Source of the DNA: Microbacterium aerolatum
Lineage (GTDB): Bacteria; Actinomycetota; Actinomycetes; Actinomycetales; Microbacteriaceae
Assembly (NCBI RefSeq): GCF_007988825.1
Contig: NZ_BJUW01000001.1
Coordinates: forward strand, 372,001-436,000
DNA: 64,000 nt
Direction: 5' to 3'
Shown piece after piece: positions 24,462 to 33,658 of this stretch. The notes under the pieces are model-generated. The model ran no database searches, was not told the DNA's origin, and saw only the letters and a list, made by a program, of their open reading frames with translations. The position numbers were made by a program, and so were the translations under genes. The first letter of the stretch is position 1. Each line of letters starts with the position of its first letter.

Positions 24462-26023
24462 TCGCGGAAGTCGACGGACCGCACACGGTCGGGAGGTGGC
24501 TCCGCGATCGCGCGGCCTCGCATCCCGGGAAGATCGCGATCGACGATCGCGGTGTGGCACTCGACTATGCGACCCTGGCCGCGCGGGCGGAGCGCCTGGC
24601 GCAGCGCCTGAAGGATGCCGGGTACGGCCCAGGCCAGCGGATCGCGACGGTCTCCGGCAACTCCTCCGACCACGTCGTGGCGTTCTTCGCCTGCGCGTTC
24701 CTCGGAATCGCCTTCATCCCCCTGTCGTGGCGGCTCACTCCCACCGAACTCGCCGAACTGATCAGGCGCAGCGCACCGGAGCTGGTGCTGGTCGAGGACG
24801 AGCACGTCGCGCTCGCCGGTGCCGCGCTGCGCACGCTCGGCGACGACGCCCCCGCGTACGTGTTCCTCGGCGTCACCGGCGTCGAGACCTCTGTGCCGCC
24901 CGCGGCAGGGGCCGTGGCATCCCGCGCCGTGCACGACGACGATCCACTGCTGGTGATCTACACCTCCGGCAGCGAGGCGGCGCCGAAGGGCGTCGTCCTC
25001 ACCCACGCCAACTGCTTCTGGACCAACATGGCGCTGTCGCAGACCATGCCGATGATCCAGACCGATGTCGTCCTGGCGATGCTGCCGCAGTACCACGTCG
25101 CGGCCTGGAACGTGCAGCCGCTGCTCGCGTGGTGGAGCGGGGCCACCGTCGTGCTGGAGCGGTCCTTCCAGCCGGGGCGGGTGCTGCAACTGATCTGCGA
25201 GCGACGGGTCACGACCATGATGGGCGTGCCGACCCAGTACCGCATGCTGATGGAGACGCCGGGATGGGCGGATGCCGATCTGTCGTCACTGCGCCACGTG
25301 CTCGTCGGAGGGGCGACCATGCCGGTCGACCTCGTCGAGGCATGGGCCGCGCGGGGAGTCGCCCTCACACAAGGGTACGGACTCACCGAGGCCGGCCCGA
25401 ACGTGCTGGCGCTTCCCGCTGCCGAACTCGCAGCGCACCCGGGGACGGTGGGACGACCGTACCCCTCCGTCGACGTGTGCATCGTCGACGTCGCCAGCGG
25501 CCTGCCACTGGCCGGTGCGGCCACCGGAGAGCTGTGGGTGCGCGGCCCCGGCACCTTCGCGGAGTATCTCGACGACCCGGATGCCACGGCCAGAGCCCGC
25601 TCGCAGGGCTGGCTGCGCACGGGCGATCTCGCGCATCGCGATGGCGACGGCATCTACCGGATCGTCGACCGGCTCAAGGAGATCTACGTCTCCGGCGGCG
25701 AGAACGTCGCCCCGGCCGAGGTCGAGCAGGCGCTGGGGGAGCACCCGCTGGTCCGCTCGGTCGCCGTCGTCGGCGCACCGGACCGCGTCTGGGGGGAGCG
25801 CGGCGTCGCGTTCGTCGTCGCCCGCGACGCGCTGTCCGCCGATGAACTGCTGGCATTCGCACGTGAGCGGCTGGCGGCCTTCAAGCTTCCGGCCCACGTC
25901 GTCTTCCTGGACGAACTGCCGCGTTCCACGATCGAGAAGGTCGCCCGCGCCAGACTCCGCGCGATGGCCGCACAGCTGACAGCAGAGCGAGAGACAGAGG
26001 ATGCTGATGGACGAGTCCGCTGA
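24458..26023 (+). CDS. AMP-dependent acyl-CoA ligase
   Basis: A 521-residue enzyme of the ANL superfamily that activates a carboxylic acid with ATP and joins it to CoA. The ATG overlaps the livM stop (ATGA), which fixes the start. Motifs: VIYTSGSEAAPKGVVLTH (P-loop, about 165), QGYGLTEAGP (about 306), GWLRTGDLAHRDGDG (about 385), and a C-terminal lysine in PRSTIEKVARA that closes the active site. It probably traps the imported acid as its CoA ester. The exact acid is unknown; medium or short-chain fatty acids are most likely. Confidence 0.92.
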   Translation: MIAEVDGPHTVGRWLRDRAASHPGKIAIDDRGVALDYATLAARAERLAQRLKDAGYGPGQRIATVSGNSSDHVVAFFACAFLGIAFIPLSWRLTPTELAELIRRSAPELVLVEDEHVALAGAALRTLGDDAPAYVFLGVTGVETSVPPAAGAVASRAVHDDDPLLVIYTSGSEAAPKGVVLTHANCFWTNMALSQTMPMIQTDVVLAMLPQYHVAAWNVQPLLAWWSGATVVLERSFQPGRVLQLICERRVTTMMGVPTQYRMLMETPGWADADLSSLRHVLVGGATMPVDLVEAWAARGVALTQGYGLTEAGPNVLALPAAELAAHPGTVGRPYPSVDVCIVDVASGLPLAGAATGELWVRGPGTFAEYLDDPDATARARSQGWLRTGDLAHRDGDGIYRIVDRLKEIYVSGGENVAPAEVEQALGEHPLVRSVAVVGAPDRVWGERGVAFVVARDALSADELLAFARERLAAFKLPAHVVFLDELPRSTIEKVARARLRAMAAQLTAERETEDADGRVR

Positions 26024-26714
26024 CACGATGAGCGCGGACGAGCTGGTCTCGCCCGCGACAGGACGCCCGCTGACCAAGCGCGGCGAGGCGACCAGGCGCA
26101 AGCTGCTCGAGGCCGCCGAGGCGGTCTTCGCCGATCTCGGGTACCACGAGGCGTCGATCGTGAAGATCACCGAGCGCGCCGGCGTGGCCCTGGGCACCTT
26201 CTACCTGTACTTCGACAGCAAGCAGACGATCTTCGAGGCGCTCGTGATCGACCTGAACCGCAGGGTGCGGCACTCGATGTCCGAGTCGATGGCGCAGGCC
26301 ACCGACCGCATCGAGGCGGAGCGTCTCGGGTTCGAGGGCTTCTTCCGCTTCACGGCGGCGCATCCCGCGCTCTACCGCGTGGTGCGGGAGGCCGAGTTCG
26401 TCTCGCCTGCCACGCTGCGCATCCACTACGAGCGCATCGTCGAGGGGTATCGTGCAGGGCTCCGTGCCGCGCAGCGGGAAGGCGACGTCGACCCCGCGCT
26501 CGACCCAGAGGTCGCGGCGTGGGCACTCATGGGAGCCGGAGAGCTGATCGGCATGCGCTACCTGCTCTGGGAGCGGGATGCCGACGGGCGTCCGCCCGCA
26601 CGGATCGACGACGCCGTCATCGACGGCATGACGCGCTTCATCGGCAACGCGCTCCGGCCCCACACGGCCGGCACGCCGACACTCATGCAGGAGAGGGAGA
26701 GCGACGATGACTGA
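26001..26714 (+). CDS. TetR-family regulator
   Basis: A 237-residue regulator whose first 22 bases overlap the ligase gene. The HTH is ATRRKLLEAAEAVFADLGYH followed by GVALGTFYLYFDSKQ (about residues 30-75). The C-terminal ligand pocket domain has FRFTAAHPALYRVVREAEFV, resembling regulators that sense acyl-CoA or acids. It is embedded in the operon and likely controls it, perhaps through the palindrome at 19633-19654. ATG 26001 or 26007 are both possible. Confidence 0.9.
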   Translation: MLMDESADTMSADELVSPATGRPLTKRGEATRRKLLEAAEAVFADLGYHEASIVKITERAGVALGTFYLYFDSKQTIFEALVIDLNRRVRHSMSESMAQATDRIEAERLGFEGFFRFTAAHPALYRVVREAEFVSPATLRIHYERIVEGYRAGLRAAQREGDVDPALDPEVAAWALMGAGELIGMRYLLWERDADGRPPARIDDAVIDGMTRFIGNALRPHTAGTPTLMQERESDDD

Positions 26715-27459
26715 GCAGGACCTGGCGGGCCGCCGCGCCGTCGTCACCGGGGGAGCGAGCGGGATCGGACTCGCCTGTGCGCAGGAATTCGCCTCGCGCG
26801 GTGCGCACGTCGTGATCGCCGACCTCAACGGGGACGCGGCCGAAGAGCACGCAGATGCGCTCGGCGGCGAGGCGTGGGCGGTCGACCTGTCCGACACGGG
26901 CGCACTCGATGCCCTGACGCTGGAAGCCGACATCCTGGTCAACAACGCCGGAATCCAGCGGGTCAGTCCGATCGCGGAGTTCGACCCCGACGCGTTCCGG
27001 GCCATTCAGCGGATCATGCTCGAAGCGCCGTTCCTGCTCATCCGCGCCGCGCTTCCCGGCATGTACGAACGCGGCTGGGGCCGCGTCATCAACATCTCCA
27101 GCGTGCACGGGCTGCGCGCGAGCCCGTTCAAGGCCGCCTACGTCGCCGCCAAACACGGACTGGAGGGGCTGTCGAAGGTGACTGCGCTGGAGGGCGGTCC
27201 GCACGGCGTCACGAGCAACTGCATCAACCCCGGCTACGTGCGCACACCACTGGTCGAGAAGCAGATCGCCGATCAGGCGAAGGTCCACGGCATCCCGGAG
27301 AGCGAAGTCGTCGAGAAGATCATGCTCACCGAAAGCGCGATCAAGCGCCTCGTCGACGCGACCGAGGTCGCATCGCTCGCCGGCTGGCTGGCCTCGCCCC
27401 ACGCCGCGATGGTCACCGGCGCCTCCTACACGATGGACGGCGGGTGGACCTCACGATGA
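26707..27459 (+). CDS. Short-chain dehydrogenase, 3-hydroxybutyrate dehydrogenase type
   Basis: A 250-residue SDR. The cofactor motif is TGGASGIG (14-21), NNAG lies at 79-82, and the catalytic residues are Ser132, Tyr145 and Lys149. The C-terminal part GYVRTPLVEKQIADQAKVHG followed by IPESEVVEKIML is characteristic of D-3-hydroxybutyrate dehydrogenases, which oxidise 3-hydroxybutyrate to acetoacetate with NAD. It overlaps the TetR gene by eight bases and the hydrolase gene by four. The CoA-transferase and thiolase just downstream complete the path to acetyl-CoA. Confidence 0.9.
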   Translation: MTEQDLAGRRAVVTGGASGIGLACAQEFASRGAHVVIADLNGDAAEEHADALGGEAWAVDLSDTGALDALTLEADILVNNAGIQRVSPIAEFDPDAFRAIQRIMLEAPFLLIRAALPGMYERGWGRVINISSVHGLRASPFKAAYVAAKHGLEGLSKVTALEGGPHGVTSNCINPGYVRTPLVEKQIADQAKVHGIPESEVVEKIMLTESAIKRLVDATEVASLAGWLASPHAAMVTGASYTMDGGWTSR

Positions 27460-28364
27460 GCACGCACACCTACCGCACCGTCGACATCCCGGTGTCAGGC
27501 GGAGACCTGCGGGTCGGCGTCTGGGATCCGGCGGAGGGCACGGAAGACGCCCCCACGATCCTCGCGATCCACGGCGTCACGTCCTCGCACCTGGCCTGGC
27601 CCTTCCTGGTCGAGCAGCTGCCGGGCATCCGCGTGATCGCCCCCGACCTGCGCGGTCGTGGTGCCAGCAGCGGCATCGACGGTCCCGCAGGCATGACCGC
27701 GCACGCGACCGACATGCTCGCCGTCCTGGATGCGTTCGGGCTTACCGCAGTTCCCGTCATCGGCCACTCTATGGGCGGGTTCGTCGCCGTTGTGCTCGCG
27801 CACCTGCACCCCGAGCGGGTTCAACAGTTGATCCTCATCGACGGCGGTCTCCCGCTCGACGTCCCCGCGGGCGTCGCGCCCGAGGAGCTGGTCTCGATCA
27901 TCCTGGGGCCCACGGCCGACCGTCTGTCGAAGCGCTGGCAAGACGTCGACGAGTACACCGAGGTGTTCTGGCGGCACCACCCGGCGTTCGAGGCCGACTG
28001 GAGCCCGGCGCTCGAGCGCTACATCGCGTACGACCTGCTGCCCGACGGGGAGAGGTTCCGCCCGGCGACGGGCTACCAGACCGCCGCTGAGGACACCGCC
28101 GATCTCAACCTCGGGACCGCGCTCGCGGACGCCCTCGCACACCTCGCGCACCCGACGCTGTTCGTCACCGTGCCGCGCGGACTGCAGAACGAGGAGCCCG
28201 GCCTGTACCCGCCGGCCCACCGCGACCGGCTGCTCGCCGAGCACCCGGAGATCAGCCATCGCCACATCGACGGCCTGAACCACTACACGATCGTCATGAG
28301 CGACCGCGGCGCCGCAGCGCTCGCGCCGCTCGTGCAGTCGGCGATCGGAGTCGTCGGGGCGTAA
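27456..28364 (+). CDS. Alpha/beta hydrolase
   Basis: A 302-residue hydrolase whose ATG overlaps the dehydrogenase stop (ATGA). The oxyanion region is IHGVTSSHLAW, then PDLRGRGASSG, and the nucleophile elbow is GHSMGG (Ser105); the catalytic His is probably in GLNHYTIV. In this operon it may release hydroxy acids from an ester, lactone or oligomer before activation or oxidation. An enol-lactonase role is a weaker alternative. Confidence 0.88.
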   Translation: MSTHTYRTVDIPVSGGDLRVGVWDPAEGTEDAPTILAIHGVTSSHLAWPFLVEQLPGIRVIAPDLRGRGASSGIDGPAGMTAHATDMLAVLDAFGLTAVPVIGHSMGGFVAVVLAHLHPERVQQLILIDGGLPLDVPAGVAPEELVSIILGPTADRLSKRWQDVDEYTEVFWRHHPAFEADWSPALERYIAYDLLPDGERFRPATGYQTAAEDTADLNLGTALADALAHLAHPTLFVTVPRGLQNEEPGLYPPAHRDRLLAEHPEISHRHIDGLNHYTIVMSDRGAAALAPLVQSAIGVVGA

Positions 28365-28378
28365 CCGGCGGACCGCAC

Positions 28379-29167
28379 TCAGCGGCGCGCGCCGGCGATC
28401 CGGGAGGAGAGCTGGTGCGCGTGCGCCATCAGCGTCCGCCCCAGCTGAGCGAGGCGATCGGGGCCGAACCGGAACTCGACGCCGGTCAGGCTCAGCGCCC
28501 ACTCCGGGCGACCGCTGCGGTCGAAGACCGCGGCACCCATGCCCCAGCTGCCCTCGACGATCAGGCCGGGGTTCACGGCGTAGCCGCGCTCCTTGGTCTC
28601 GGCCAGCCGTCGCCGCAGCGGAGCGAGCCCGTGAGTGCGTCCCCAGCGCTCGCTGAGCTCGGGATGACGCTCGAGATAGGCATCCACATCGTGGTCAGGC
28701 AGGAACGACAGGATCGCAAGCCCCGCGCTGGCGACGCCGAGCGGAAAGCGCACGCCCTCGCTGAGCACGAACGACCGGATCGGGAACGAACCCTCCTCGC
28801 GCAGCAGGCAGACGGTCTCGTCGGCGCGGCGCACCGAGAGGAACGCGCTCTCCTCCGTCTTGACGGCGAGCGATCGTACGATATCGCGTGCCAGCGCCGT
28901 GACGTCGTACCGGGCCGCGGCCACGGATCCCATGAGAAACAGCTCGGGTCCCGGCATCCATCTGGCGCTCTCCTCGTCGCGATCGACGAGCCCCTCTGCG
29001 CGCAGCGCGCTGAGAAGGCGATGGGTGGTCGACCGGGACAGATCGGCCGCCTGCGCGAGCGACTGCAGCGTCGCGCCGTCCTCTCCGCCGGCAGTGACCA
29101 GACGCAGCAGGCGCGACGCGCGCGCGACGGCCTGCGCGCCGGGAACCGAGCGCCCTGGGGTGTCCAT
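28379..29167 (-). CDS. IclR-family regulator
   Basis: A 262-residue regulator. ATG 29167 is chosen since the frame before it is not protein-like. It has an N-terminal winged helix (LQSLAQAADLSRSTTHRLLS, about 37-56) and the C-terminal IclR effector domain (AFLSVRRADETVCLLREEGS; AVNPGLIVEGSWGMGAAVF). It lies between the transporter operon and the divergent CoA-transferase/thiolase genes and is the natural regulator of the latter. IclR proteins commonly sense the pathway substrate. Confidence 0.92.
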   Translation of the reverse strand: MDTPGRSVPGAQAVARASRLLRLVTAGGEDGATLQSLAQAADLSRSTTHRLLSALRAEGLVDRDEESARWMPGPELFLMGSVAAARYDVTALARDIVRSLAVKTEESAFLSVRRADETVCLLREEGSFPIRSFVLSEGVRFPLGVASAGLAILSFLPDHDVDAYLERHPELSERWGRTHGLAPLRRRLAETKERGYAVNPGLIVEGSWGMGAAVFDRSGRPEWALSLTGVEFRFGPDRLAQLGRTLMAHAHQLSSRIAGARR

Positions 29168-29176
29168 AATGTGGAC
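29162..29176. promoter_or_regulatory. IclR operator candidate
   Basis: GTCCA, five bases, GTGGAC-type complement (TGGAC): a palindrome over the IclR start codon in the 104-base divergent gap. A CCGGGC-TTCG-GCCCGG hairpin follows at 29207-29222, between this site and the CoA-transferase start. Confidence 0.45.
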
Positions 29177-29271
29177 GCTACCCTCAGAATCGCCCACATC
29201 GCAAGACCGGGCTTCGGCCCGGGATGACGAGGGCGGATGCTGGAAGAAGACCTCACACGAAGGAGTGCTGC

Positions 29272-30048
29272 GTGATCGACAAACAATGGGCATCGGCCGC
29301 CGAAGCCGTCGCCGACATCCAGGACGGTGCGTCCCTGGCCGTGGGAGGGTTCGGGCTCTCCGGCAACCCGATCGCGCTGATCGAGGCGCTGCTCGCGCAG
29401 GGCACGACCGATCTCAGCATCGTCAGCAACAACTGCGGCGTCGATGACTGGGGCCTCGGCATCCTGCTGAACGCCCAGCGCATCCGCAAGATGACCTCGT
29501 CGTACGTCGGCGAGAACAAGGAGTTCGAGCGGCAGTTCCTCTCCGGCGAACTCGAACTCGAACTCACCCCGCAGGGGACCCTCGCCGAGAAGCTGCGCGC
29601 CGGCGGATCCGGTATCGCAGCCTTCTTCACCCAGACCGGCGTCGGCACGCAGGTCGCCGAGGGCGGTCTGCCGCGCCGCTACAACGCCGACGGCTCGATC
29701 GCGGTCGCCTCGCCCGTGAAGGACGTGCGCTCCTTCGACGTCGACGGAACAGCCAAGGACTTCGTCCTCGAAGAGGCCATCACCACCGACTTCGCACTCG
29801 TGCACGCCGCAGCCGGCGACCGCCACGGCAACCTCGTCTTCAACAAGGCCGCGCGCAACTTCAACCCGCTCGCCGCCATGGCGGGCCGGATCTGCATAGC
29901 ACAGGTCGAGCAGCTCGTCGAACCCGGGCAGATCGACCCGGACCGCGTGCACCTGCCCGGTGTGTTCGTCCACCGCATCGTCGAGGTCGGCACCGACATC
30001 GAGAAGCGCATCGAGCGCCGCACGGTCACCAAGACGGAAGGAGCCTGA
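29272..30048 (+). CDS. scoA: 3-oxoacid CoA-transferase subunit A
   Basis: A 258-residue subunit with a GTG start eight bases behind AAGGAG. Family segments: GGFGLSGNP (about 23), [33 protein letters not shown] and [15 protein letters not shown]. With subunit B it moves CoA from succinyl-CoA to acetoacetate. Close sequence agreement with SCOT-type enzymes favours acetoacetate over 3-oxoadipate. Two bases separate it from subunit B. Confidence 0.93.
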   Translation: MIDKQWASAAEAVADIQDGASLAVGGFGLSGNPIALIEALLAQGTTDLSIVSNNCGVDDWGLGILLNAQRIRKMTSSYVGENKEFERQFLSGELELELTPQGTLAEKLRAGGSGIAAFFTQTGVGTQVAEGGLPRRYNADGSIAVASPVKDVRSFDVDGTAKDFVLEEAITTDFALVHAAAGDRHGNLVFNKAARNFNPLAAMAGRICIAQVEQLVEPGQIDPDRVHLPGVFVHRIVEVGTDIEKRIERRTVTKTEGA

Positions 30049-30050
30049 TC

Positions 30051-30704
30051 ATGGCACTCACCCGCGAGCAGATGGCAGCGCGCGCCGCCGCCGAACTCAC
30101 CGACGGCTCCTACGTGAACCTCGGGATCGGGCTGCCGACCCTCGTACCGAACTACGTGCCCGACGGTGTGACGGTCGTGCTGCAGTCCGAGAACGGCATC
30201 CTCGGGGTCGGCCCGTACCCGACCGAGGACGCCGTCGATCCCGATCTCATCAACGCCGGCAAGGAGACCGTCACGACCCTCCCGGGCACGGCGTTCTTCG
30301 ACTCCGCGACGAGCTTCGGCATGATCCGTGGTGGCAAGATCGACGCCGCGATCCTCGGGGCCATGCAGGTCTCCGCCACCGGTGACCTCGCGAACTGGAT
30401 GATCCCGGGGAAGATGGTCAAGGGCCCCGGCGGCGCGATGGATCTCGTCCACGGCGCAGGCCGCCTCATCATCCTCATGGAGCACGTCGCGAAGGACGGA
30501 TCGGCGAAGATAGTGAACGAGTGCTCGCTGCCGCTGACCGGCAGGGGAGTGGCGCACCGCATCATCACCGACCTCGCCGTGATCGACGTCACAGACGAAG
30601 GACTCGTCCTCGTCGAGACCGCGCCAGGAGTCAGCGTTCAGCAGGTCATCGACGCGACCGAACCGCCTCTGATCGTGGCGGACGAACTGAAGGAGATCTC
30701 ATGA
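30051..30704 (+). CDS. scoB: 3-oxoacid CoA-transferase subunit B
   Basis: A 217-residue subunit carrying the catalytic glutamate in [12 protein letters not shown] (about residues 46-57). Other family segments are [14 protein letters not shown] and [20 protein letters not shown]. It forms the active heteromer with subunit A. Its stop overlaps the start of the thiolase gene. Confidence 0.93.
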   Translation: MALTREQMAARAAAELTDGSYVNLGIGLPTLVPNYVPDGVTVVLQSENGILGVGPYPTEDAVDPDLINAGKETVTTLPGTAFFDSATSFGMIRGGKIDAAILGAMQVSATGDLANWMIPGKMVKGPGGAMDLVHGAGRLIILMEHVAKDGSAKIVNECSLPLTGRGVAHRIITDLAVIDVTDEGLVLVETAPGVSVQQVIDATEPPLIVADELKEIS

Positions 30705-31879
30705 GCGACATCGTCATCGTCGCCGCGGCACGCACCCCGCAGGGGCGCCTCAAGGGGCAGCTCGCGTCGTTCACCGCTCCGCAGCTCGGCTCCTTCGCGA
30801 TCAAGGGCGCCCTGGCGCAGGCATCCATCGACCCGTCCGCGATCGACGCCGTCATCGTCGGCCAGGTGCTGGCGGCGGGCTCCGGCCAGAACGCGGCACG
30901 TCAGGCGGCCATCGGCGCAGGCATCGGCTGGGACGTCCCGGCGCACTCCGTCAACAAGGTCTGCCTGTCCGGTCTCACCGCGATCATCGACGCCGCGCGC
31001 ATGATCCGCACCGGGGATGCCACAACCGTGGTCGCCGCGGGCATGGAGTCCATGACCCGCGCTCCGCACCTGCTGATGGGTTCTCGCGACGGCTGGACGT
31101 ACGGCACGGTCGAGGTGCTCGACCACATGGCCCACGACGGGCTCACGGATGCGTACGACCAGGAGAGCATGGGCGCATCGACCGAGCGCCACAACGAGCG
31201 CTTCGAGCTCACCCGACAGGCGCAGGACGAGGTGGCGGCCCTGTCGCACCAGCGTGCCGCCGCCGGTGCAGACGCCGGCGCGTTCGACACCGAGATCGTC
31301 GCCGTCGAGGTGCCGCAGCGCCGTGGCGAGCCGATCGTCGTCGACCGCGACGAGGGCGTCCGCCCGGACACGACGGTCGAGACGCTCGGCAAGCTCCGCG
31401 CCGCATTCGCCGAGGGCGGATCGATCACGGCGGGCAACTCGTCTCAGATCTCCGACGGCGCGTCCGCCGTCGTCGTCACGACCCGCGAGAACGCCGAGGC
31501 CCAGGGGTGGCCGGTACTCGCCACGATCGGCGCGAGCGGTCAGACCGCCGGACCCGATAACTCGCTGCAGGCGCAGCCCGCCCGGGCCATCGCCCGCGCT
31601 CTCGAGAAGCAGGGGATCACGGCCGCCGACCTCGACCTCGTCGAGATCAACGAGGCCTTCGGCGCGGTCGTCGCACGCTCGCAGACCGAGCTGGGCATCT
31701 CGAGCGACATCGTGAACATCCACGGAGGCGGCATCGCGATCGGTCACCCGATCGGCGCCTCGGGGAACCGGCTCGTGGTGCACATGGCGCACGAGCTCGC
31801 GAAGCGCGGGACGGGCACCGTCGCGGTGGGACTGTGCGGCGGCGGCGGTCAGGGCGAGGCGCTGATCCTCACCCGGTGA
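30701..31879 (+). CDS. Acetyl-CoA acetyltransferase (thiolase)
   Basis: A 392-residue thiolase. ATG 30701 overlaps the subunit B stop. The nucleophile is Cys88 in NKVCLSGL, the second active site is [12 protein letters not shown] (about 342) and the third CGGGGQGEA near the C-terminus. It splits acetoacetyl-CoA into two acetyl-CoA, the last step of ketone-body use. The 3-ketoadipyl-CoA thiolase alternative is not excluded by sequence alone. Confidence 0.94.
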   Translation: MSDIVIVAAARTPQGRLKGQLASFTAPQLGSFAIKGALAQASIDPSAIDAVIVGQVLAAGSGQNAARQAAIGAGIGWDVPAHSVNKVCLSGLTAIIDAARMIRTGDATTVVAAGMESMTRAPHLLMGSRDGWTYGTVEVLDHMAHDGLTDAYDQESMGASTERHNERFELTRQAQDEVAALSHQRAAAGADAGAFDTEIVAVEVPQRRGEPIVVDRDEGVRPDTTVETLGKLRAAFAEGGSITAGNSSQISDGASAVVVTTRENAEAQGWPVLATIGASGQTAGPDNSLQAQPARAIARALEKQGITAADLDLVEINEAFGAVVARSQTELGISSDIVNIHGGGIAIGHPIGASGNRLVVHMAHELAKRGTGTVAVGLCGGGGQGEALILTR

Positions 31880-31901
31880 GCGCAGGCTGTGGGCCGTCGC
31901 G

Positions 31902-32198
31902 TCAGCGGCGGTCCTTGGCGTGTCCCTGGGCGTCGCTCAGCGCCTTCTGCGACCGGAACTGCAGGCGCTGGGCCTTCTTCGCCTTCTTGACCGACTGCGG
32001 CGAGTCGGCGTCTACGTGGTCGCCGCGACGCTCACGTCGCATGTCCACCACGGCGCCGATCGCGAGCGCCAGGGTGATTCCCCAGCTCAACCAGGAGATG
32101 ACGGACCGCCAGGTGATGGGTTCGTCGCGCGTGCCGCGCAGCAACTGCACTCCTGCCGAGATCGCTGCGACGAGTCCGGTGCTGAAGAGGTAGCGCAT
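31902..32198 (-). CDS. Small membrane protein
   Basis: A 98-residue protein with two membrane helices (about 2-18 and 32-50) and a highly charged cytoplasmic tail (KKAKKAQRLQFRSQKALS). Function unknown. Convergent with the thiolase gene, 22 bases apart. Confidence 0.75.
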   Translation of the reverse strand: MRYLFSTGLVAAISAGVQLLRGTRDEPITWRSVISWLSWGITLALAIGAVVDMRRERRGDHVDADSPQSVKKAKKAQRLQFRSQKALSDAQGHAKDRR

Positions 32199-32371
32199 GG
32201 CCCCACGCTACCGGCATCCGTTCTCGCACGAGAAAGGCCTGGAAACACTCAGCGAGGATCGCTAAGATCGACGCGGCGCGCGAGCGCCCGAAGCTGTGTA
32301 TCTACCGGCCGTCGGCATCCCGGCGGAAAGCGGCGGCACCTGATCCCGCGCCGTTCGGGCGCGCGAGAGCG

Positions 32372-33625
32372 ATGACCCAGACACACGCATCCGCCCCTTC
32401 CCGAGGGCCCGCATCGGCGAGCCTGCTCCGCACCGCCGGGCTTCCCTACTTCCTGATCGCATTCGTGGCGCGTCTGCCCTTCGCCATGATGGTCGTCGGC
32501 GTCCTCACCGTCGTCGTCTCGGCCCGCGGGTCGCTGTCGCTCGGCGGTCTCACGTCCGCCGCGGTCGGCATCGGGACCGCCTGCTTCGGACCGCTGCTCG
32601 GTGCCGCCGCCGACCGCTTCGGCCAGCGCGCCGTCCTGGTGATCCTCGCGATCGCCAACAGCGCCATGCTGATCGTCTTCACCCTCGTCGTCTACAGCGC
32701 CGCCGTGGACCCGCTCGTGCTGCTCGCCGCCTTCGGAATCGGCGCGACCGCGCCGCAGGTAGCGCCGATGTCCAGATCGCGACTGGTCGCGATCATCAAC
32801 GAGCGGATGCCGGAACCGCAGCGCGCACGCACGCTCTCCGGGACCATGGCGTACGAATCAGCGGCGGATGAGACCGTGTTCGTGTTCGGTCCGTTCCTCG
32901 TCGGCATCGCAGGGTCCTGGATCGCGCCGTGGGCACCCCTGATCGGCGCCGCAGCCCTCACGGTCGCGTTCGTCGGGGCCTTCGCGCTGCATCCGAGCGG
33001 GCGTCACGTCTCAGCGGAGCGGGGAAGCGACGGGCGGGCGCCGTCCGCGACGTCGGAGCTGTTCCGTCCGCAACTGCTCGTCGTGGTCATCGGCATCCTC
33101 GGCGTCGGGCTCTTCTTCGGCGCCACGCTGACCTCGCTCACGGCCTTCATGGCCGACAGGGGAGCGCCGGAGGAAGCGGGGCTGCTCTACGGCGTCATGG
33201 GCGTCGGATCCGCGATCCTCGCACTCGGCGTCGCCTGGCTGCCGCCGCGCTTCTCGCTGCGGTCCCGCTGGCTGGTGTTCGCCGCCATCCTGCTGCTCGG
33301 CTCCCTGCTGCTCGGCTTCGTCGAGTCTCCGGCCGGCATGGCCGCCGTGCTGGCGGTCATGGGCATCGGCATCGGCCCGACGCTCGTGACGCAGTACAGC
33401 TTCGGTGCCGCCCGAAGTCCGCTGGGCAGGTCGGCGACCGTGATGACCATGCTCGGATCAGCCGTGATCGTCGGCCAGTCGATCGGCTCCGCCGTCACGG
33501 GCGAGATCGCGCAGACCTTCGGCACCGCCCCGGCGCTGATGCTGCCTGCATGTGCGGCGGCGATCGTGCTCGTCGCCGGCATCCTGAACTGGTTCGCCAG
33601 CCGCACCCGGCCGCGCACTCGGTAG
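32372..33625 (+). CDS. MFS transporter
   Basis: A 417-residue transporter with about twelve helices. Segments GPLLGAAADRFGQRAVLVIL (about 69-88) match the loop 2-3 motif A of the family. A long hydrophilic loop (about 206-230) separates the two halves. The substrate cannot be read. It ends 33 bases before otsA. Confidence 0.9.
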   Translation: MTQTHASAPSRGPASASLLRTAGLPYFLIAFVARLPFAMMVVGVLTVVVSARGSLSLGGLTSAAVGIGTACFGPLLGAAADRFGQRAVLVILAIANSAMLIVFTLVVYSAAVDPLVLLAAFGIGATAPQVAPMSRSRLVAIINERMPEPQRARTLSGTMAYESAADETVFVFGPFLVGIAGSWIAPWAPLIGAAALTVAFVGAFALHPSGRHVSAERGSDGRAPSATSELFRPQLLVVVIGILGVGLFFGATLTSLTAFMADRGAPEEAGLLYGVMGVGSAILALGVAWLPPRFSLRSRWLVFAAILLLGSLLLGFVESPAGMAAVLAVMGIGIGPTLVTQYSFGAARSPLGRSATVMTMLGSAVIVGQSIGSAVTGEIAQTFGTAPALMLPACAAAIVLVAGILNWFASRTRPRTR

Positions 33626-33658
33626 CCTGGGGACAGGCCACTGGTGCGAGGAGCTCCC

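Noticed and set aside
28379..31879. pcaR-pcaIJF (beta-ketoadipate) cluster
   Set aside because: IclR, CoA-transferase and thiolase would fit, but subunit A is SCOT-like, the linked SDR is 3-hydroxybutyrate-dehydrogenase-like and no ring-cleavage genes are present. Not fully excluded.
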